64,000 bases of DNA from Paraburkholderia ginsengisoli NBRC 100965 (GCF_000739735.1 NZ_BBJF01000004.1:434001-498000), one strand, 5' to 3'; shown: positions 34,953 to 44,890, counted from the stretch's first letter. Notes: generated by a model not told the origin, from the sequence alone. Numbers and translations: made by a program.

Positions 34953-36676
34953 CGGACAAGCACCTGCACGACGAAGCGCGCGTTGCGGCAGACAATGCCT
35001 CGATGCAGCGCGGAAAAGGCGTGCCGCAGCGACAGTCGGGGCATGCCGAGGCCGGAGCGGACCATCCAGGCGCCGCCGCGGCCGGAGCAGTCGACAGCGC
35101 AGCAGCACGGGGACACACCGGAACGCCCTCTGAGGGGCAAAGGGAAGTCCGTATGAACGTAGCCGATAGACGGCCTCTGCCGTGCCCGTCCGACTGGACC
35201 TTCGAATTGATCGAAGAGTACGACTCGCATATTGCCCGTGTTGCGGAGCAATATGAACTCGACGTGTATCCGATCCAGCTCGAACTGATCAGCGCCGAAC
35301 AGATGATGGATGCGTACGCGTCCGTCGGTATGCCGGTGAACTACCGTCACTGGTCGTTCGGCAAACACTTTCTCTCCACCGAAAAAAGCTACCGTCGCGG
35401 GCAGATGGGGCTGGCGTATGAGATCGTCATCAATTCGAATCCCTGCATCGCGTATCTGATGGAAGAGAACACGATGACGATGCAGGCACTCGTCATCGCG
35501 CATGCGGCCTACGGGCACAACTCGTTCTTCAAGGGCAACTATCTGTTCAAGCTGTGGACGGATGCGCACGCGATCATCGACTACCTCGTCTACGCGAAGA
35601 ACTACATCGCGGAGTGCGAGGAGCGCTTCGGGCTCGACCGTGTCGAAGAACTGCTCGATTCGTGTCATGCGTTGATGAATTACGGCGTGGACCGTTACAA
35701 GCGTCCGCAGAAGCTGTCGCTCGAGAAGGAATTCGCCGCGCGCCGCGAGCGCGAGGCCTATCTGCAATCTCAGGTGAACGAACTGTGGCGCACGCTACCC
35801 ACGCGCCATACGCCGCTGCCGGAGGAAATCGAGGAGCGTTATCCGCCGGAGCCGCAGGAAAACCTGCTGTATTTCGCGGAGAAAAACGCGCCGCTGCTGG
35901 AACCGTGGGAGCGCGAGGTGATCCGCATCGTGCGCAAGGTCGGCCAGTACTTCTATCCGCAACGGCAGACCCAGGTGATGAATGAAGGTTGGGCGACCTT
36001 CTGGCATTACACGCTGCTCAACACGATGTACAACCAGGGCAAGCTGGAAGACGGCTTCATGATGGAGTTTCTCCATTCGCACAGCAACGTCGTTTATCAG
36101 CCGCCGGTGACGAAGCCGTATTACAGCGGTATCAATCCGTACGCGCTCGGCTTTTCGATGATGAGCGACATTCGCCGGATCTGCGAAGCGCCGACGGACG
36201 AAGACCGCCGCTGGTTCCCGGAACTGGCGGGCAGTCCGTGGCTGCCGGCGATGCACTACGCGATGCGCAACTTCAAGGACGAGAGCTTCGTCGCGCAGTA
36301 TCTGTCGCCGCATCTGATCCGCGAAATGCGCCTGTTCTCCGTGCTCGACGACGACATGCGCGATGCGCTCGAGGTGTCGGCGATTCACGACGACAGCGGC
36401 TATCAGTACGTGCGCCAGGCGTTGTCGCGGCAGTACGACATGCATCATCGTGAGCCGAACATTCAGGTGTGGGCGGTGAACACGCGCGGCGACCGCAGTC
36501 TGACGCTGCGCCACTTCATGAGCGACAACCGGCATCTGTCGTCGGATAGCGACGAGGTGCTCAAGCACATGGCGCGCTTGTGGCAGTTCGACGTGTATCT
36601 GGAAAGCGTCGACGAGAATGGCACGGTGCGCAAGCGCTATGAGTGCCGGTACGTGCCGCCTGCGGTGAGAGTCTGA
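34949..36676 (+). CDS. SpoVR/YcgB family protein
   Basis: A 575-residue SpoVR-like protein if read from the ATG that overlaps the yeaH stop. Conserved parts are CPSDWTFELIEEYDSHIARV, YPIQLELISAEQMMDAYASV, MPVNYRHWSFGK and MNEGWATFWHYTLLNTMY. E. coli YcgB has about 510 residues. The 68 extra N-terminal residues here are Gly/Ala/His-rich and unlike the family, and a second ATG at 35153 (MNVADRRPLPCPSDW) is preceded by AAAGGGAAGTCCGT. The real protein may therefore be the 507-residue form. The family works with PrkA and YeaH in stress and sporulation-type programmes; biochemical role unknown. Confidence 0.9.
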   Translation: MTDKHLHDEARVAADNASMQRGKGVPQRQSGHAEAGADHPGAAAAGAVDSAAARGHTGTPSEGQREVRMNVADRRPLPCPSDWTFELIEEYDSHIARVAEQYELDVYPIQLELISAEQMMDAYASVGMPVNYRHWSFGKHFLSTEKSYRRGQMGLAYEIVINSNPCIAYLMEENTMTMQALVIAHAAYGHNSFFKGNYLFKLWTDAHAIIDYLVYAKNYIAECEERFGLDRVEELLDSCHALMNYGVDRYKRPQKLSLEKEFAARREREAYLQSQVNELWRTLPTRHTPLPEEIEERYPPEPQENLLYFAEKNAPLLEPWEREVIRIVRKVGQYFYPQRQTQVMNEGWATFWHYTLLNTMYNQGKLEDGFMMEFLHSHSNVVYQPPVTKPYYSGINPYALGFSMMSDIRRICEAPTDEDRRWFPELAGSPWLPAMHYAMRNFKDESFVAQYLSPHLIREMRLFSVLDDDMRDALEVSAIHDDSGYQYVRQALSRQYDMHHREPNIQVWAVNTRGDRSLTLRHFMSDNRHLSSDSDEVLKHMARLWQFDVYLESVDENGTVRKRYECRYVPPAVRV

Positions 36677-36745
36677 GGTGTGAGGGTTGTGACGCACGCC
36701 GAAGCAGCAGCGGCCGGTTGAAAATCGTCCTGAGTCCGTTCGAAG

Positions 36746-36778
36746 CCCCCGTCAGTCGCGAGACTGGCGGGGGTTTTT
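36746..36778 (+). terminator. Strong terminator after the prkA-yeaH-spoVR set
   Basis: CCCCCGTCAGTC (36746-36757) pairs with GACTGGCGGGGG (36762-36773) around a GCGA loop, with one G-T pair, followed by five T. It marks the end of the operon, 70 bases after the stop codon. Confidence 0.85.
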
Positions 36779-36989
36779 CTTTTTCGCCTGAGTCGGCCCC
36801 GCGAACGACGCGCGCGCGAAAACGAACCCGCCCGCGCCTCCGTCGTCAAGAGGGGGCTAACAAACACCCATCTACCCCTTGCAATTCTGTAAAATTCGCG
36901 CACGCACGTGGCGAGCATCTCGCGACGCGCGTTGTGAAGGCGGCGACACGACCGCCATCTTCGTTTCAAGACAAGGACAGACACCAGCA

Positions 36990-38294
36990 ATGACCGACCT
37001 AACCGACCAATCCGTGGCTTCGGCTCACGACACACGGCGCCGCATCTTCGCGATCGTTGGCGCTTCATCGGGCAATCTCGTCGAGTGGTTCGACTTTTAC
37101 GTCTACTCGTTCACCGCGTTGTATTTCGCGCCGGCGTTCTTCCCGAGCGGCAACACCACCACGCAGCTGCTCAACACGGCGGGCGTGTTCGCGGCGGGCT
37201 TCCTGATGCGTCCCATCGGCGGCTGGTTCTTCGGCCGCCTCGCCGACAAGCGTGGCCGTCGAACCGCGATGATGGTCTCGGTGTTCATGATGTGCGGCGG
37301 CTCGCTCGTGATCGCGATGCTGCCCACGTATGCGCAGATCGGCGCACTCGCGCCGACGCTGCTGCTGGTCGCGCGGCTGTTCCAGGGCTTGTCGGTGGGC
37401 GGCGAATACGGCACCAGCGCGACCTACATGAGTGAGGTCGCGCTCAAGGGCCGACGCGGTTTCTTCGCGTCGTTCCAGTACGTGACGCTGATCGGCGGCC
37501 AGTTGTGTGCGCTGCTGGTGATCGTGATTCTGCAGCAGACGCTGTCGCCGGAGGAAATCAAGGCGTGGGGCTGGCGCGTGCCGTTCGTGATCGGCGCGAT
37601 TGCCGCGTTGATCGCGCTGTATCTGCGTAAATCGCTCGACGAAACCACCACCGCGGCGACGCGTCAGCGCAAGGAAGCGGGCACGCTGCGCGGCTTGTGG
37701 GTGCACAAGGGCGCGTTCATGACGGTGCTCGGCTTCACGGCCGGTGGCTCGCTGATTTTCTACACGTTCACGACCTACATGCAGAAGTACCTCGTCAACA
37801 CGGCGGGCATGCAGACGAAGACGGCAAGCTCGGTCATGACCGCGGCGCTGTTCGTTTACATGCTGATGCAGCCGGCGTTCGGCGCGCTGTCGGACCGGAT
37901 CGGCCGTCGTCGCTCGATGCTGCTGTTCGGCCTGTTTGCGACAATCGGCACGGTGCCGCTGCTGCACGCGCTGAAAGACGTGACGAACCCGTATGCGGCC
38001 TTCGGCTTTGTCGTGCTCGCGCTCGCGATCGTCAGTTTCTACACGTCGATCAGCGGACTGATCAAGGCGGAAATGTTCCCGCCGGAAGTGCGCGCGCTTG
38101 GCGTGGGCCTGTCGTACGCGGTGGCCAATGCGATCTTCGGCGGCTCGGCGGAATACGTGGCGCTGTGGCTGAAGTCCGTCGGCGTCGAGACGATGTTCTT
38201 TTGGTACGTCACGGGGATGTGCGCGATCGCCGGCCTCGTGGCGCTGCGTATGCGCGATCCGTCGACCGAAGGGTATCTGCGTCACGAGCCTTGA
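36990..38294 (+). CDS. KgtP-like MFS dicarboxylate/alpha-ketoglutarate permease
   Basis: A 434-residue, twelve-helix major facilitator of the metabolite:H+ symporter family. The characteristic opening is [20 protein letters not shown], and the loop after helix 2 shows [18 protein letters not shown]. The length equals E. coli KgtP (432 residues), and [20 protein letters not shown] matches the family. Alpha-ketoglutarate is the most likely substrate, but proline/betaine, citrate and shikimate carriers are close relatives. The ATG at 36990 follows AAGGACAGACACCAGCA. It is a single-gene unit between two terminators. Confidence 0.85.
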   Translation: MTDLTDQSVASAHDTRRRIFAIVGASSGNLVEWFDFYVYSFTALYFAPAFFPSGNTTTQLLNTAGVFAAGFLMRPIGGWFFGRLADKRGRRTAMMVSVFMMCGGSLVIAMLPTYAQIGALAPTLLLVARLFQGLSVGGEYGTSATYMSEVALKGRRGFFASFQYVTLIGGQLCALLVIVILQQTLSPEEIKAWGWRVPFVIGAIAALIALYLRKSLDETTTAATRQRKEAGTLRGLWVHKGAFMTVLGFTAGGSLIFYTFTTYMQKYLVNTAGMQTKTASSVMTAALFVYMLMQPAFGALSDRIGRRRSMLLFGLFATIGTVPLLHALKDVTNPYAAFGFVVLALAIVSFYTSISGLIKAEMFPPEVRALGVGLSYAVANAIFGGSAEYVALWLKSVGVETMFFWYVTGMCAIAGLVALRMRDPSTEGYLRHEP

Positions 38295-38345
38295 GCGCGT
38301 ACACGATGCATGGACCGCACGCGTGATGGCGCGTGGGTGAAAAGC

Positions 38346-38379
38346 GGCGGCCTGGGGGCGACCTGGCCGCCGTTTTTTA
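38346..38379 (+). terminator. Terminator between the permease and a convergent small gene
   Basis: CGGCGGCC (38346-38353) and GGCCGCCG (38366-38373) form an eight-base stem with a 12-base loop, followed by six T. The other strand gives a run of four T, so it may also serve the minus-strand gene. Confidence 0.7.
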
Positions 38380-38444
38380 TTGCATCGTCGATGTGACGTG
38401 ACGCATCACGATGTGTTCAAACGTTCATGGGTAGACCCGCTCGC

Positions 38445-38666
38445 TCAACCCACCACGATCTCCGTGCCCCACGCATGCAGCAGATCGCGCAGCGCTTCGG
38501 CCTGTGCCATCTTCGCGCCGCTGCGCAAATGAATCTGCAGCGCGCGGCCGGCGATGCCGTCGACCGGCTGCGCCAGCCACAACTCCACCGCAAGTCCCAA
38601 TCCTTCCGGTTGATTGACGACGACAGGTTCGATCACACGCGGCTTGAAACAGGCACTGTCGGACAT
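38445..38666 (-). CDS. Small conserved-looking hypothetical protein
   Basis: A 73-residue soluble protein, starting MSDSACFKPRVIEPVVVNQP. It looks like a single alpha/beta fold: a strand-rich first half (LGLAVELWLAQPVDGIAGRA) and a helix at the end (MAQAEALRDLLHAWGTEIVV). No known motif is recognised. The ribosome site is nearly perfect (CCGGAGGTGATTCGCC before the ATG), which supports a real gene. It converges on the permease gene. Function unknown. Confidence 0.72.
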   Translation of the reverse strand: MSDSACFKPRVIEPVVVNQPEGLGLAVELWLAQPVDGIAGRALQIHLRSGAKMAQAEALRDLLHAWGTEIVVG

Positions 38667-38809
38667 GGCGAATCACCTCCGGGCTGATGATGGTCGGTGT
38701 CCATCGTAATCAGCGTCGTGCGTGGGACCAAGCAACAAATACGTGTTTGCAAAGCAGAGGATGCTTAGCAGCAAACGCGGTTAGGCCGCGGCCAGCGTCA
38801 GCGACACCC

Positions 38810-39892
38810 TCACACCGGCTCCGATCGATCCGTCACAAGCTCGTTGACCAATTCTTTGACCACGGCGGCCGGGTCGACCGCAACCGCAGGCGCGGCAGCG
38901 ACCGCGGCAACGGCAGCCGCCGCGACCGCCTGGTGCCTGGCACTCAGCGCCGCACGCGCAAGCATCAGAAGGTGGTAATAGAAGCGCGCACTGAGTCCGT
39001 AGTTGTACGCGTGCAGATGTGCGAGCGCGATCTTGAACCCCGTCAACGCCTGCCGGTTCCGCGCATGCACCGAGACGACGATCGGCGCGAGCCGCCGCAA
39101 TGCCAGCGTGCGCGACGGCTCCAGTTGCGGTGGCAGTTGCAACGCCTTCACGAACGCAAACGCGCTGACCGTCGCCGCGATCGCGGTGCCGCGCGTACTG
39201 TGCGAAATCGAAGTCGCGGTCTTGCGATACACCGACACATAGTCGTGCAGATAAAACACCTCGCGCGCCGCAAGACACAGCTCGGTGCCGAATACGAAAT
39301 CGCAGCACATGCCGTATTGATCGCTATAGCCGATCTGCTTCACGAGACGGGCGTTGGCCATCCAGCCGTTGTTCGGGAACATCTGGACCAGCCCGGTTCG
39401 GCCCGCGAGCGGCTGCAGACCCTCGACTTCCTTCGTACGCCGGAACGCCGCGTTCAGCCGCGTGCTCGCAGCGAAGTCGATGGCGCCGCTGTGATCGGCT
39501 TCGTACTGATCGCCGAAAGCCGCATCGAGTTGCGGATAGCGGGTCCACAGCGACACGAGTTTCTCGACGCCGTCGGTGGTGAGCAGATCGTCGTCGTGGA
39601 TCAGCAGGATCTTGTCGCCACTTGCGCGTTCGAACAGGCTCGCGACGTTGCGCGCCTGGCCGAGCGGCGGCTGATTCAACGTGTAGCGCACGCGCGGCTC
39701 CTGTCCATAGCGGGCCGCGATCAATTTCTGCGTGCGGGTGTCTTTCGAATCGTCGCCGATCACGATTTCCAGATTGCCGTAGCTCTGCCCGAGGCACGAG
39801 TCGATGCATGCCGCGATCAGCTCAGGGCGATTGCAGGTCGGCAGGCAGATGGAGACTTTAGCGGGACTCGGAGAGGTCGGAGAGATGGACAT
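38810..39892 (-). CDS. Glycosyltransferase family 2 protein
   Basis: A 360-residue GT-A type glycosyltransferase. The N-terminal nucleotide-binding half begins VSICLPTCNRPELIAACIDS and carries EIVIGDDSKD and the acidic metal motif LLIHDDDLLT near residue 100. The C-terminal 100 residues are helical, then an Ala-rich tail (AAAAVAAVAAAPAVAVDPAA) probably disordered. It would transfer a sugar from a nucleotide donor to a lipid, glycan or protein at the inner face of the membrane. It is isolated, with no polysaccharide genes around it. The last 40 residues are low-complexity. Acceptor unknown. Confidence 0.83.
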   Translation of the reverse strand: MSISPTSPSPAKVSICLPTCNRPELIAACIDSCLGQSYGNLEIVIGDDSKDTRTQKLIAARYGQEPRVRYTLNQPPLGQARNVASLFERASGDKILLIHDDDLLTTDGVEKLVSLWTRYPQLDAAFGDQYEADHSGAIDFAASTRLNAAFRRTKEVEGLQPLAGRTGLVQMFPNNGWMANARLVKQIGYSDQYGMCCDFVFGTELCLAAREVFYLHDYVSVYRKTATSISHSTRGTAIAATVSAFAFVKALQLPPQLEPSRTLALRRLAPIVVSVHARNRQALTGFKIALAHLHAYNYGLSARFYYHLLMLARAALSARHQAVAAAAVAAVAAAPAVAVDPAAVVKELVNELVTDRSEPV

Positions 39893-40104
39893 GGGCGTCG
39901 CCTTTTTTATCGATTAAGGGGCGGCAGCCGGTTCGCTTCGCGCGCACGTCGCTGCAAGCAGCAAAATAGTCCAATGCGCGGAAAAAATAATCGGTAAAAA
40001 TCAGGAAGAAATGTTTGGCTTCCGAAAGGCTGTGGTACGGAAAAATTTACGCGGCTTCACTGCTCCGACGCAGCAAAGCCGCCTTAAAAAATTGGGCTTA
40101 TTTT

Positions 40105-40284
40105 TTAACCGACCGGCGGCTCGCCCTCGCCGGGCTTGGTGCCGGGACGGTCCGCGGGCGACTGCTTGCGGTCTTCGTCCTCGCGCTCGGGCAGCTTGCT
40201 CTTTTCGTTGTCGCTGTGTTTGACCGGCTGCGGATGTTCGAGGTCAGCGGGTTTGTCCGGGGCCTGTTCCTTGGTGTCGCTCAT
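40105..40284 (-). CDS. Small, highly polar hypothetical protein
   Basis: A 59-residue, very hydrophilic protein (MSDTKEQAPDKPADLEHPQP at the start) rich in Asp, Glu, Lys and Pro with no hydrophobic core, so almost surely disordered. The ATG follows CCAGGAGAGCGGCA, a strong site, which is the main support for translation. Similar short charged proteins occur in Burkholderia genomes, but I cannot name a family. The 210 bases downstream, to 39893, are AT-rich and show no gene. Confidence 0.6.
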   Translation of the reverse strand: MSDTKEQAPDKPADLEHPQPVKHSDNEKSKLPEREDEDRKQSPADRPGTKPGEGEPPVG

Positions 40285-40436
40285 TGCCGCTCTCCTGGTT
40301 GGATGACAACTTGAGCGCAGCAAGGCGCGGGCCCGCTGCCGGGCCGTGGTCGTGCCGCGGTGATGCGGTCATTCGCGCCACAGCCTGATGCAACCGGATC
40401 ACGCAGCCGGATCACGCACCGGATCACGCAATCCCA

Positions 40437-41366
40437 TCACGCAGCCGCTTCCCGCGGGGCGCCGCCCGTCAGCGAAACGATGAACTCGAAGAACGCCCGC
40501 ACTTTGGCCGGCGGATGATGCCGCGACGGATAGAGCGCATACAGCGGATAAACCTCGTCGCCCCATTCGGGAAACAACTCGACCAGTTTGCCGCTCGCCA
40601 GCAACGGCTCCGCGCCGAGTGACAGAATCTGCGCGACGCCCTGGCCCGCCGTGCAGACACTATGCAAGGTGCCGACGTCGTTGACGGTCAGACGGCCTTG
40701 CGGCGTGATCACGAGCTTCTTGCGGCCGCGATGGAACTCCCACGCGAACGGATAGCCCGTAAGCGGATCGCGAAACTTGATGCACACATGCTCGCCGCTT
40801 TCGAGTTCCGACGGGTTCGCCGGATGCCCATGCTTCTTCAGATACGACGGTGCGGCGACCGTCAGAATGCGCGTGTCCAGCAGCTTGCGAGCGATCAGCG
40901 TCGACACCGGCGGGTCGCCGAAGCGAATCGCGAGGTCGAAGCCGTCGGCGACCATATCGCCCAACTGGTCGCGCGTGATCAGTTCGAGTTGTAGATCGGG
41001 GTGCTTATCGACGAAACCACCCAGGCGCGGTCCGAGCACGAGGCGCGAGAAGAACGGGTCCATGTTGACGCGCAGGCGTCCGCGTACGGCGGTCGCGCCT
41101 TGCGCGGCCGAAGCCGCCGCTTCTTCGAGGCCGCCCAGCAGCGGCACGATCTGTTCGTAGAAGCGCCGGCCTTCGTCGGTCAGCGTGACCGAGCGCGTGG
41201 TGCGGTCGAACAGGCGAATGCCCAGCCGCGCTTCGAGCCGCGCGACCGAACGGCTGACCCCGGACTGCGACATGTCGAGCGCTTCGCCGGCCGCCGCAAA
41301 ACTGCCGCAATCGACGATCGCCGTGAGCACCCCCATGCCGTTCAGCATGCGCTCGTCAAATGGCAT
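40437..41366 (-). CDS. LysR-family transcriptional regulator
   Basis: A 309-residue LysR regulator. The head domain is MGVLTAIVDCGSFAAAGEAL then MSQSGVSRSVARLEARLGIR. The effector half starts VRGRLRVNMDPFFSRLVLGP near residue 92. It is divergent from the short-chain dehydrogenase gene over 253 bases, so it probably controls that gene. The ATG follows AAGGAATCTCAC. The sequence belongs to the same subgroup as the regulator at 15033 (DmlR/AaeR-like). Confidence 0.88.
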   Translation of the reverse strand: MPFDERMLNGMGVLTAIVDCGSFAAAGEALDMSQSGVSRSVARLEARLGIRLFDRTTRSVTLTDEGRRFYEQIVPLLGGLEEAAASAAQGATAVRGRLRVNMDPFFSRLVLGPRLGGFVDKHPDLQLELITRDQLGDMVADGFDLAIRFGDPPVSTLIARKLLDTRILTVAAPSYLKKHGHPANPSELESGEHVCIKFRDPLTGYPFAWEFHRGRKKLVITPQGRLTVNDVGTLHSVCTAGQGVAQILSLGAEPLLASGKLVELFPEWGDEVYPLYALYPSRHHPPAKVRAFFEFIVSLTGGAPREAAA

Positions 41367-41619
41367 GTGAGATTCCTTTTGTTATGCACCAATGCGTGAC
41401 ATGCTATCGCGAAAATCTGTTTGAATTCACGCGACTGCGTCGGAAGTCGACCCCTGTCAAAGCGAATAAATGATTACGTGTCATGAGTGCAATGACGCTC
41501 ACGCTATCGCGTCAACCGTGCCACGGCCGTTAATCTAAGCGAACTCGCCCGATGCACGATGGAAGGCGCTTCTCATCATGCGCGGTGCATATTCGAATGG
41601 TGTCAACGGAGAACGCATC

Positions 41620-42393
41620 ATGTCGCGTGTTTTTATAACCGGCTCCGCCGATGGTCTTGGTCAGATGGCCGCACGCCTGCTCGTCGAGGCCGGGCATCAG
41701 GTCGTGCTGCATGCACGCAGCGCAGCGCGTGCCGACGACGCGTGGCGCGCGGTGCCGCAAGCGCAGGCCGCGCTCGTCGGCGATCTGTCGAGCATCGCGG
41801 CCACCCGCGCGCTTGCCGGGCAGGTCAACCGGCTCGGCCGCTTCGACGCGGTGATCCACAACGCGGCGGTCGGCTATCAGGAGCCACGTCGCATCGCCAC
41901 CGTCGACGGTTTGCCGCATGTGTTCGCGGTCAACACGCTGGCGCCGTACGTGCTGACCGCGCTGATCGACAAGCCGCAGCGGCTCGTCTACTTGAGTTCG
42001 GGCCTGCACCGCAGCGGCGACGCGAGCCTCGACGATCTGGCGTGGGAGCGGCGCCCGTGGCAGGGGACTGCCGCGTACTCGGACTCGAAGCTGCACGACG
42101 CGCTGCTCGCGTTCGCGATGGCGCGGCGCTGGCCGCAAGTGTTATCGAACGCGTTGGAGCCGGGCTGGGTCGCGACGAAAATGGGCGGCGCAGGCGCACC
42201 CGACGATTTGCAGGCGGCGCCGAAAACTCAGGTGTGGCTCGCTGTGAGCGATGAACCGGAGGCCACCGTCAGCGGCGCGTACTTCTATCACATGAAGCCG
42301 CACGACACACTCCCGGCGGTGCGCGACGTTGCCGTGCAGGAGCAGTTGATCCAGGCGTGCGAGGGTTTTTCGGGCATCCGGTTGCCGGATTGA
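41620..42393 (+). CDS. Short-chain dehydrogenase/reductase
   Basis: A 257-residue NAD(P)-dependent oxidoreductase of the SDR superfamily. The coenzyme motif is FITGSADGLGQMAARLLVEA at the N-terminus, followed by the family's HNAAVGY (NAG-like) motif and the active-site Ser region LVYLSSGLH; the Tyr-Lys pair is YSDSKLHD. The start at 41620 (MSRVFITGSAD) follows CGGAGAACGCATC; the upstream 14 codons are not needed. Substrate unknown. Its divergent LysR neighbour is the likely regulator. Confidence 0.83.
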   Translation: MSRVFITGSADGLGQMAARLLVEAGHQVVLHARSAARADDAWRAVPQAQAALVGDLSSIAATRALAGQVNRLGRFDAVIHNAAVGYQEPRRIATVDGLPHVFAVNTLAPYVLTALIDKPQRLVYLSSGLHRSGDASLDDLAWERRPWQGTAAYSDSKLHDALLAFAMARRWPQVLSNALEPGWVATKMGGAGAPDDLQAAPKTQVWLAVSDEPEATVSGAYFYHMKPHDTLPAVRDVAVQEQLIQACEGFSGIRLPD

Positions 42394-42419
42394 AGAGGGC
42401 CGTCAGGGCAGCCTGAGAA

Positions 42420-42466
42420 GCGTGCGCGACCTGGGCGTTCAGGTCCGGGTGGTCGCCAGCGCACGC
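42420..42466. terminator. Nested hairpin between convergent genes
   Basis: GCGTGCGC (42420-42427) pairs with GCGCACGC (42459-42466), and inside it GACCTG (42428-42433) pairs with CAGGTC (42440-42445). There is no T-run, but its place between the convergent dehydrogenase and exporter genes suggests a role in ending both transcripts. Confidence 0.5.
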
Positions 42467-42480
42467 GCGGTACGTGACCT

Positions 42481-43881
42481 TCACCGCCCCGCGCTCTGCG
42501 CCGCCTGGCCGCGCACCGCGCGCGTGCCGGACGGATCGTCGAGATGACGAAACACCCACGCCGACAGCAGCGTAATCACGCCGACGCACACGAAGCTCAA
42601 ACGAAACCCGAACTCTGCCGAGCCCCATTGTTCGGAGAACAGATTAACCAGCCCACCGCCGATCGACACACCGAGCCCAATCGCCAGCATCTGCACCATC
42701 GAGAAGAGGCTGTTGCCGCTGCCCGCGTCTTCGTGCGAGAGGTCCTTCAGCGTGACGCTGTTCATCGCCGCGAACTGCATCGAGTTGGCCGCGCCGAACA
42801 CCGCGAGAATCACGATTTCGATCACGAGCGGTGTGCCGCGCGAGATCAGCGAGAAGCCGACGATCGCCGAACCCACGATGATGGTGTTCACGAGCAGGAA
42901 CGTGTCGTACCCGTAGCGGCGCACGAGCGGGGCGATCCAGCGTTTGGCGAGCGTGCCGGCAAGCGCGGCGGGCAGCATCATCAGGCCGGAGTGCAGCGGC
43001 GAATAACCCAGTTGTAATTGCAGCAGCAATGGCACGAGGAAGGGCACGGCGCTCGACCCGACGCGGCACACCAGGTTGCCGATCAGCCCGACGCTGAAGT
43101 TCGGCTCGCCGAAGAGCGACAGCTTGAAGAGCGGATCGCGCCGATAGCGCGCGTAGGGAATGTAGGCGAGCGCGCTGGCGACGGCGAGCGCGAACAGCCC
43201 CGCCGACCAGACCGCGCGATGCGAGGGAACAGGCGCGTCGATCGCGAGTGAAAACGCGATCATGCACAACGACAGCAGCGCGCAGCCGATGAAGTCGAAC
43301 GGCGGCGCCTGGGTGGCGTCGTGCGATGGCAGGAAGCGCTGCACTGCGTACAGACCCACCGCGCCGATCGGCACGTTGATCAGGAAAATCCAGTGCCACG
43401 TGATCGCCTGCACGAACCAGCCGCCGAGCGTCGGCCCCGCGATCGGCCCGAGCTGGCCGGCAATCGAAATGAACGCGAGCGCCGACACGTACTGCTCGCC
43501 CGACACGCTGCGCAACACGGCGAGCCGGCCGATCGGCAGCAGCATCGAGCCGCCGAGCCCTTGCAGCACGCGGGCCAGCACCAACTGACCGAGCGTATGC
43601 GCGCTCGCGCAGCAGATCGAGCCGAGCACGAAGATGAGGATCGCCACGAAGTAGACGCGCCGTGTGCCGAAGCGGTCGGCGAGCCAGCCGGAGGCGGGCG
43701 TGAGCATCGCCATGGTCAGCGTGTAGGCGACGACGATCGGTTGCATCGCGAGGGGCGCGACGTGCAGGCTGTTGGCGATCGACGGCAACGCGGTGTTGAC
43801 GATCGTCGTATCGAGCGACTGCATGAAAAAACCGGCGGCGACGATCCAGAGCAGCGCGGTGTGGGCGGAATCCTTGGTCAT
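42481..43881 (-). CDS. DHA2-family (EmrB/MdtD-like) multidrug MFS transporter
   Basis: A 466-residue major facilitator with about 13-14 helices. Family motifs are SLDTTIVNTALPSIANSLHV in helix 1 (DHA2 motif D1), WLADRFGTRRVYF after helix 2, and LGPIAGPTLGGWFVQAITWH in helix 5 (motif C, typical of drug antiporters). MdtD of E. coli (471 residues) is a close match in length and pattern. It would export drugs or organic acids using the proton gradient. The gene is divergent from a LysR regulator (148 bases). No good ribosome site precedes the ATG. Confidence 0.87.
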   Translation of the reverse strand: MTKDSAHTALLWIVAAGFFMQSLDTTIVNTALPSIANSLHVAPLAMQPIVVAYTLTMAMLTPASGWLADRFGTRRVYFVAILIFVLGSICCASAHTLGQLVLARVLQGLGGSMLLPIGRLAVLRSVSGEQYVSALAFISIAGQLGPIAGPTLGGWFVQAITWHWIFLINVPIGAVGLYAVQRFLPSHDATQAPPFDFIGCALLSLCMIAFSLAIDAPVPSHRAVWSAGLFALAVASALAYIPYARYRRDPLFKLSLFGEPNFSVGLIGNLVCRVGSSAVPFLVPLLLQLQLGYSPLHSGLMMLPAALAGTLAKRWIAPLVRRYGYDTFLLVNTIIVGSAIVGFSLISRGTPLVIEIVILAVFGAANSMQFAAMNSVTLKDLSHEDAGSGNSLFSMVQMLAIGLGVSIGGGLVNLFSEQWGSAEFGFRLSFVCVGVITLLSAWVFRHLDDPSGTRAVRGQAAQSAGR

Positions 43882-44029
43882 TTTCTACGGGGCGGGGCGG
43901 CCTGAAGGCGCTCGCGCGGGGCATTCGTGGGGGAACTTCGTCATGATATTGGCATCGTCGTCAATCGGGAACCCCACTAGGGACGCTGACTGTGATCGAC
44001 TTTGCCGATAAGCAGCGAGACAATGCCGC

Positions 44030-44890
44030 ATGCTCAATCCCATCTGGCTCAAAACTTTCGCGACCGTTGCCGCCTGCCATAGCTTCACCGAGGCGGGGCG
44101 GCGGCTCGACCTGACGCAGTCCAGCGTCAGCGAACACATCCGGCGGCTCGAAGAGAGCGTGGGCCGGCGCCTGTTCGTGCGCGACACCCATTCGCTTGCG
44201 ATGACGCCGGACGGCGAGGCGATGCTCGCGCACGCCAGCGTGATCCTGCAGGCGCTCGCGCGGGCCGAATCGCAATTCCGCGCGCCGCGCCTGAAAGGGC
44301 GCGTGCGTCTCGGCTCGTCCGACGACGTTGCGCTCGGGCCGCTGCCGACGGTGCTCGCGGCGTTCCGCGACGCGCATCCCGACGTCGAACTGGAGATCAC
44401 TATCGGCATGACCGGCAAGTTGTACGAGTTGCTAGATGCGGGCTCGATCGATCTGCTGGTCGGCAAACGGCGGCTGGGTGATCGGCGCGGCGTGCCGCTT
44501 TTCACCGGGCGGTTGGAGTGGCTCGCGCGTGCCGGCACGCTGGTCGATCTGAGCCAGCCGCTGCCGCTGATTCTGGTCGCCGAGCCGAGCGTGACGCGGG
44601 CCGTCGTGCTCGACGCGCTCGCCGAAGCGGGCTTCAGCTGGCAGGTGGTGTGCACGAGCAGCAGCCATTCAGGCTGCATCGCGGCCGCGCGCGGCGGGCT
44701 CGGCATCACCGTGCGTCCGCAGTACCTGGCCGCGCGAGGGCTGGCGCCGCCGCTGAACGCGGCCGGTCTGCCGACGCTGCCGTCGGTGGAGTTCATCGCG
44801 TTGGCCGCGAAGCGGCTCAGCCGGCCGGCGGGGACGCTGCTGCAACTGCTCCACGAAAGCGATCTGCGCGGGTCGTGGATTGGTGAGTGA
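44030..44890 (+). CDS. LysR-family transcriptional regulator
   Basis: A 286-residue LysR regulator. The head domain is WLKTFATVAACHSFTEAGRR then LTQSSVSEHIRRLEESVGRR. The effector half begins VRLGSSDDVALGPLPTVLAA near residue 92. It is divergent from the MdtD-like exporter with 148 bases between, so the exporter is its likely target. The head is of the standard T-Q-S-S-V-S type and the family fold is complete. Inducer unknown. Confidence 0.87.
   Translation: MLNPIWLKTFATVAACHSFTEAGRRLDLTQSSVSEHIRRLEESVGRRLFVRDTHSLAMTPDGEAMLAHASVILQALARAESQFRAPRLKGRVRLGSSDDVALGPLPTVLAAFRDAHPDVELEITIGMTGKLYELLDAGSIDLLVGKRRLGDRRGVPLFTGRLEWLARAGTLVDLSQPLPLILVAEPSVTRAVVLDALAEAGFSWQVVCTSSSHSGCIAAARGGLGITVRPQYLAARGLAPPLNAAGLPTLPSVEFIALAAKRLSRPAGTLLQLLHESDLRGSWIGE

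Noticed and set aside
39893..40104. AT-rich stretch after the glycosyltransferase gene, considered as a mobile element scar or small RNA.
   Set aside because: No terminal inverted repeats, target duplication or clear structure; only base composition stands out.
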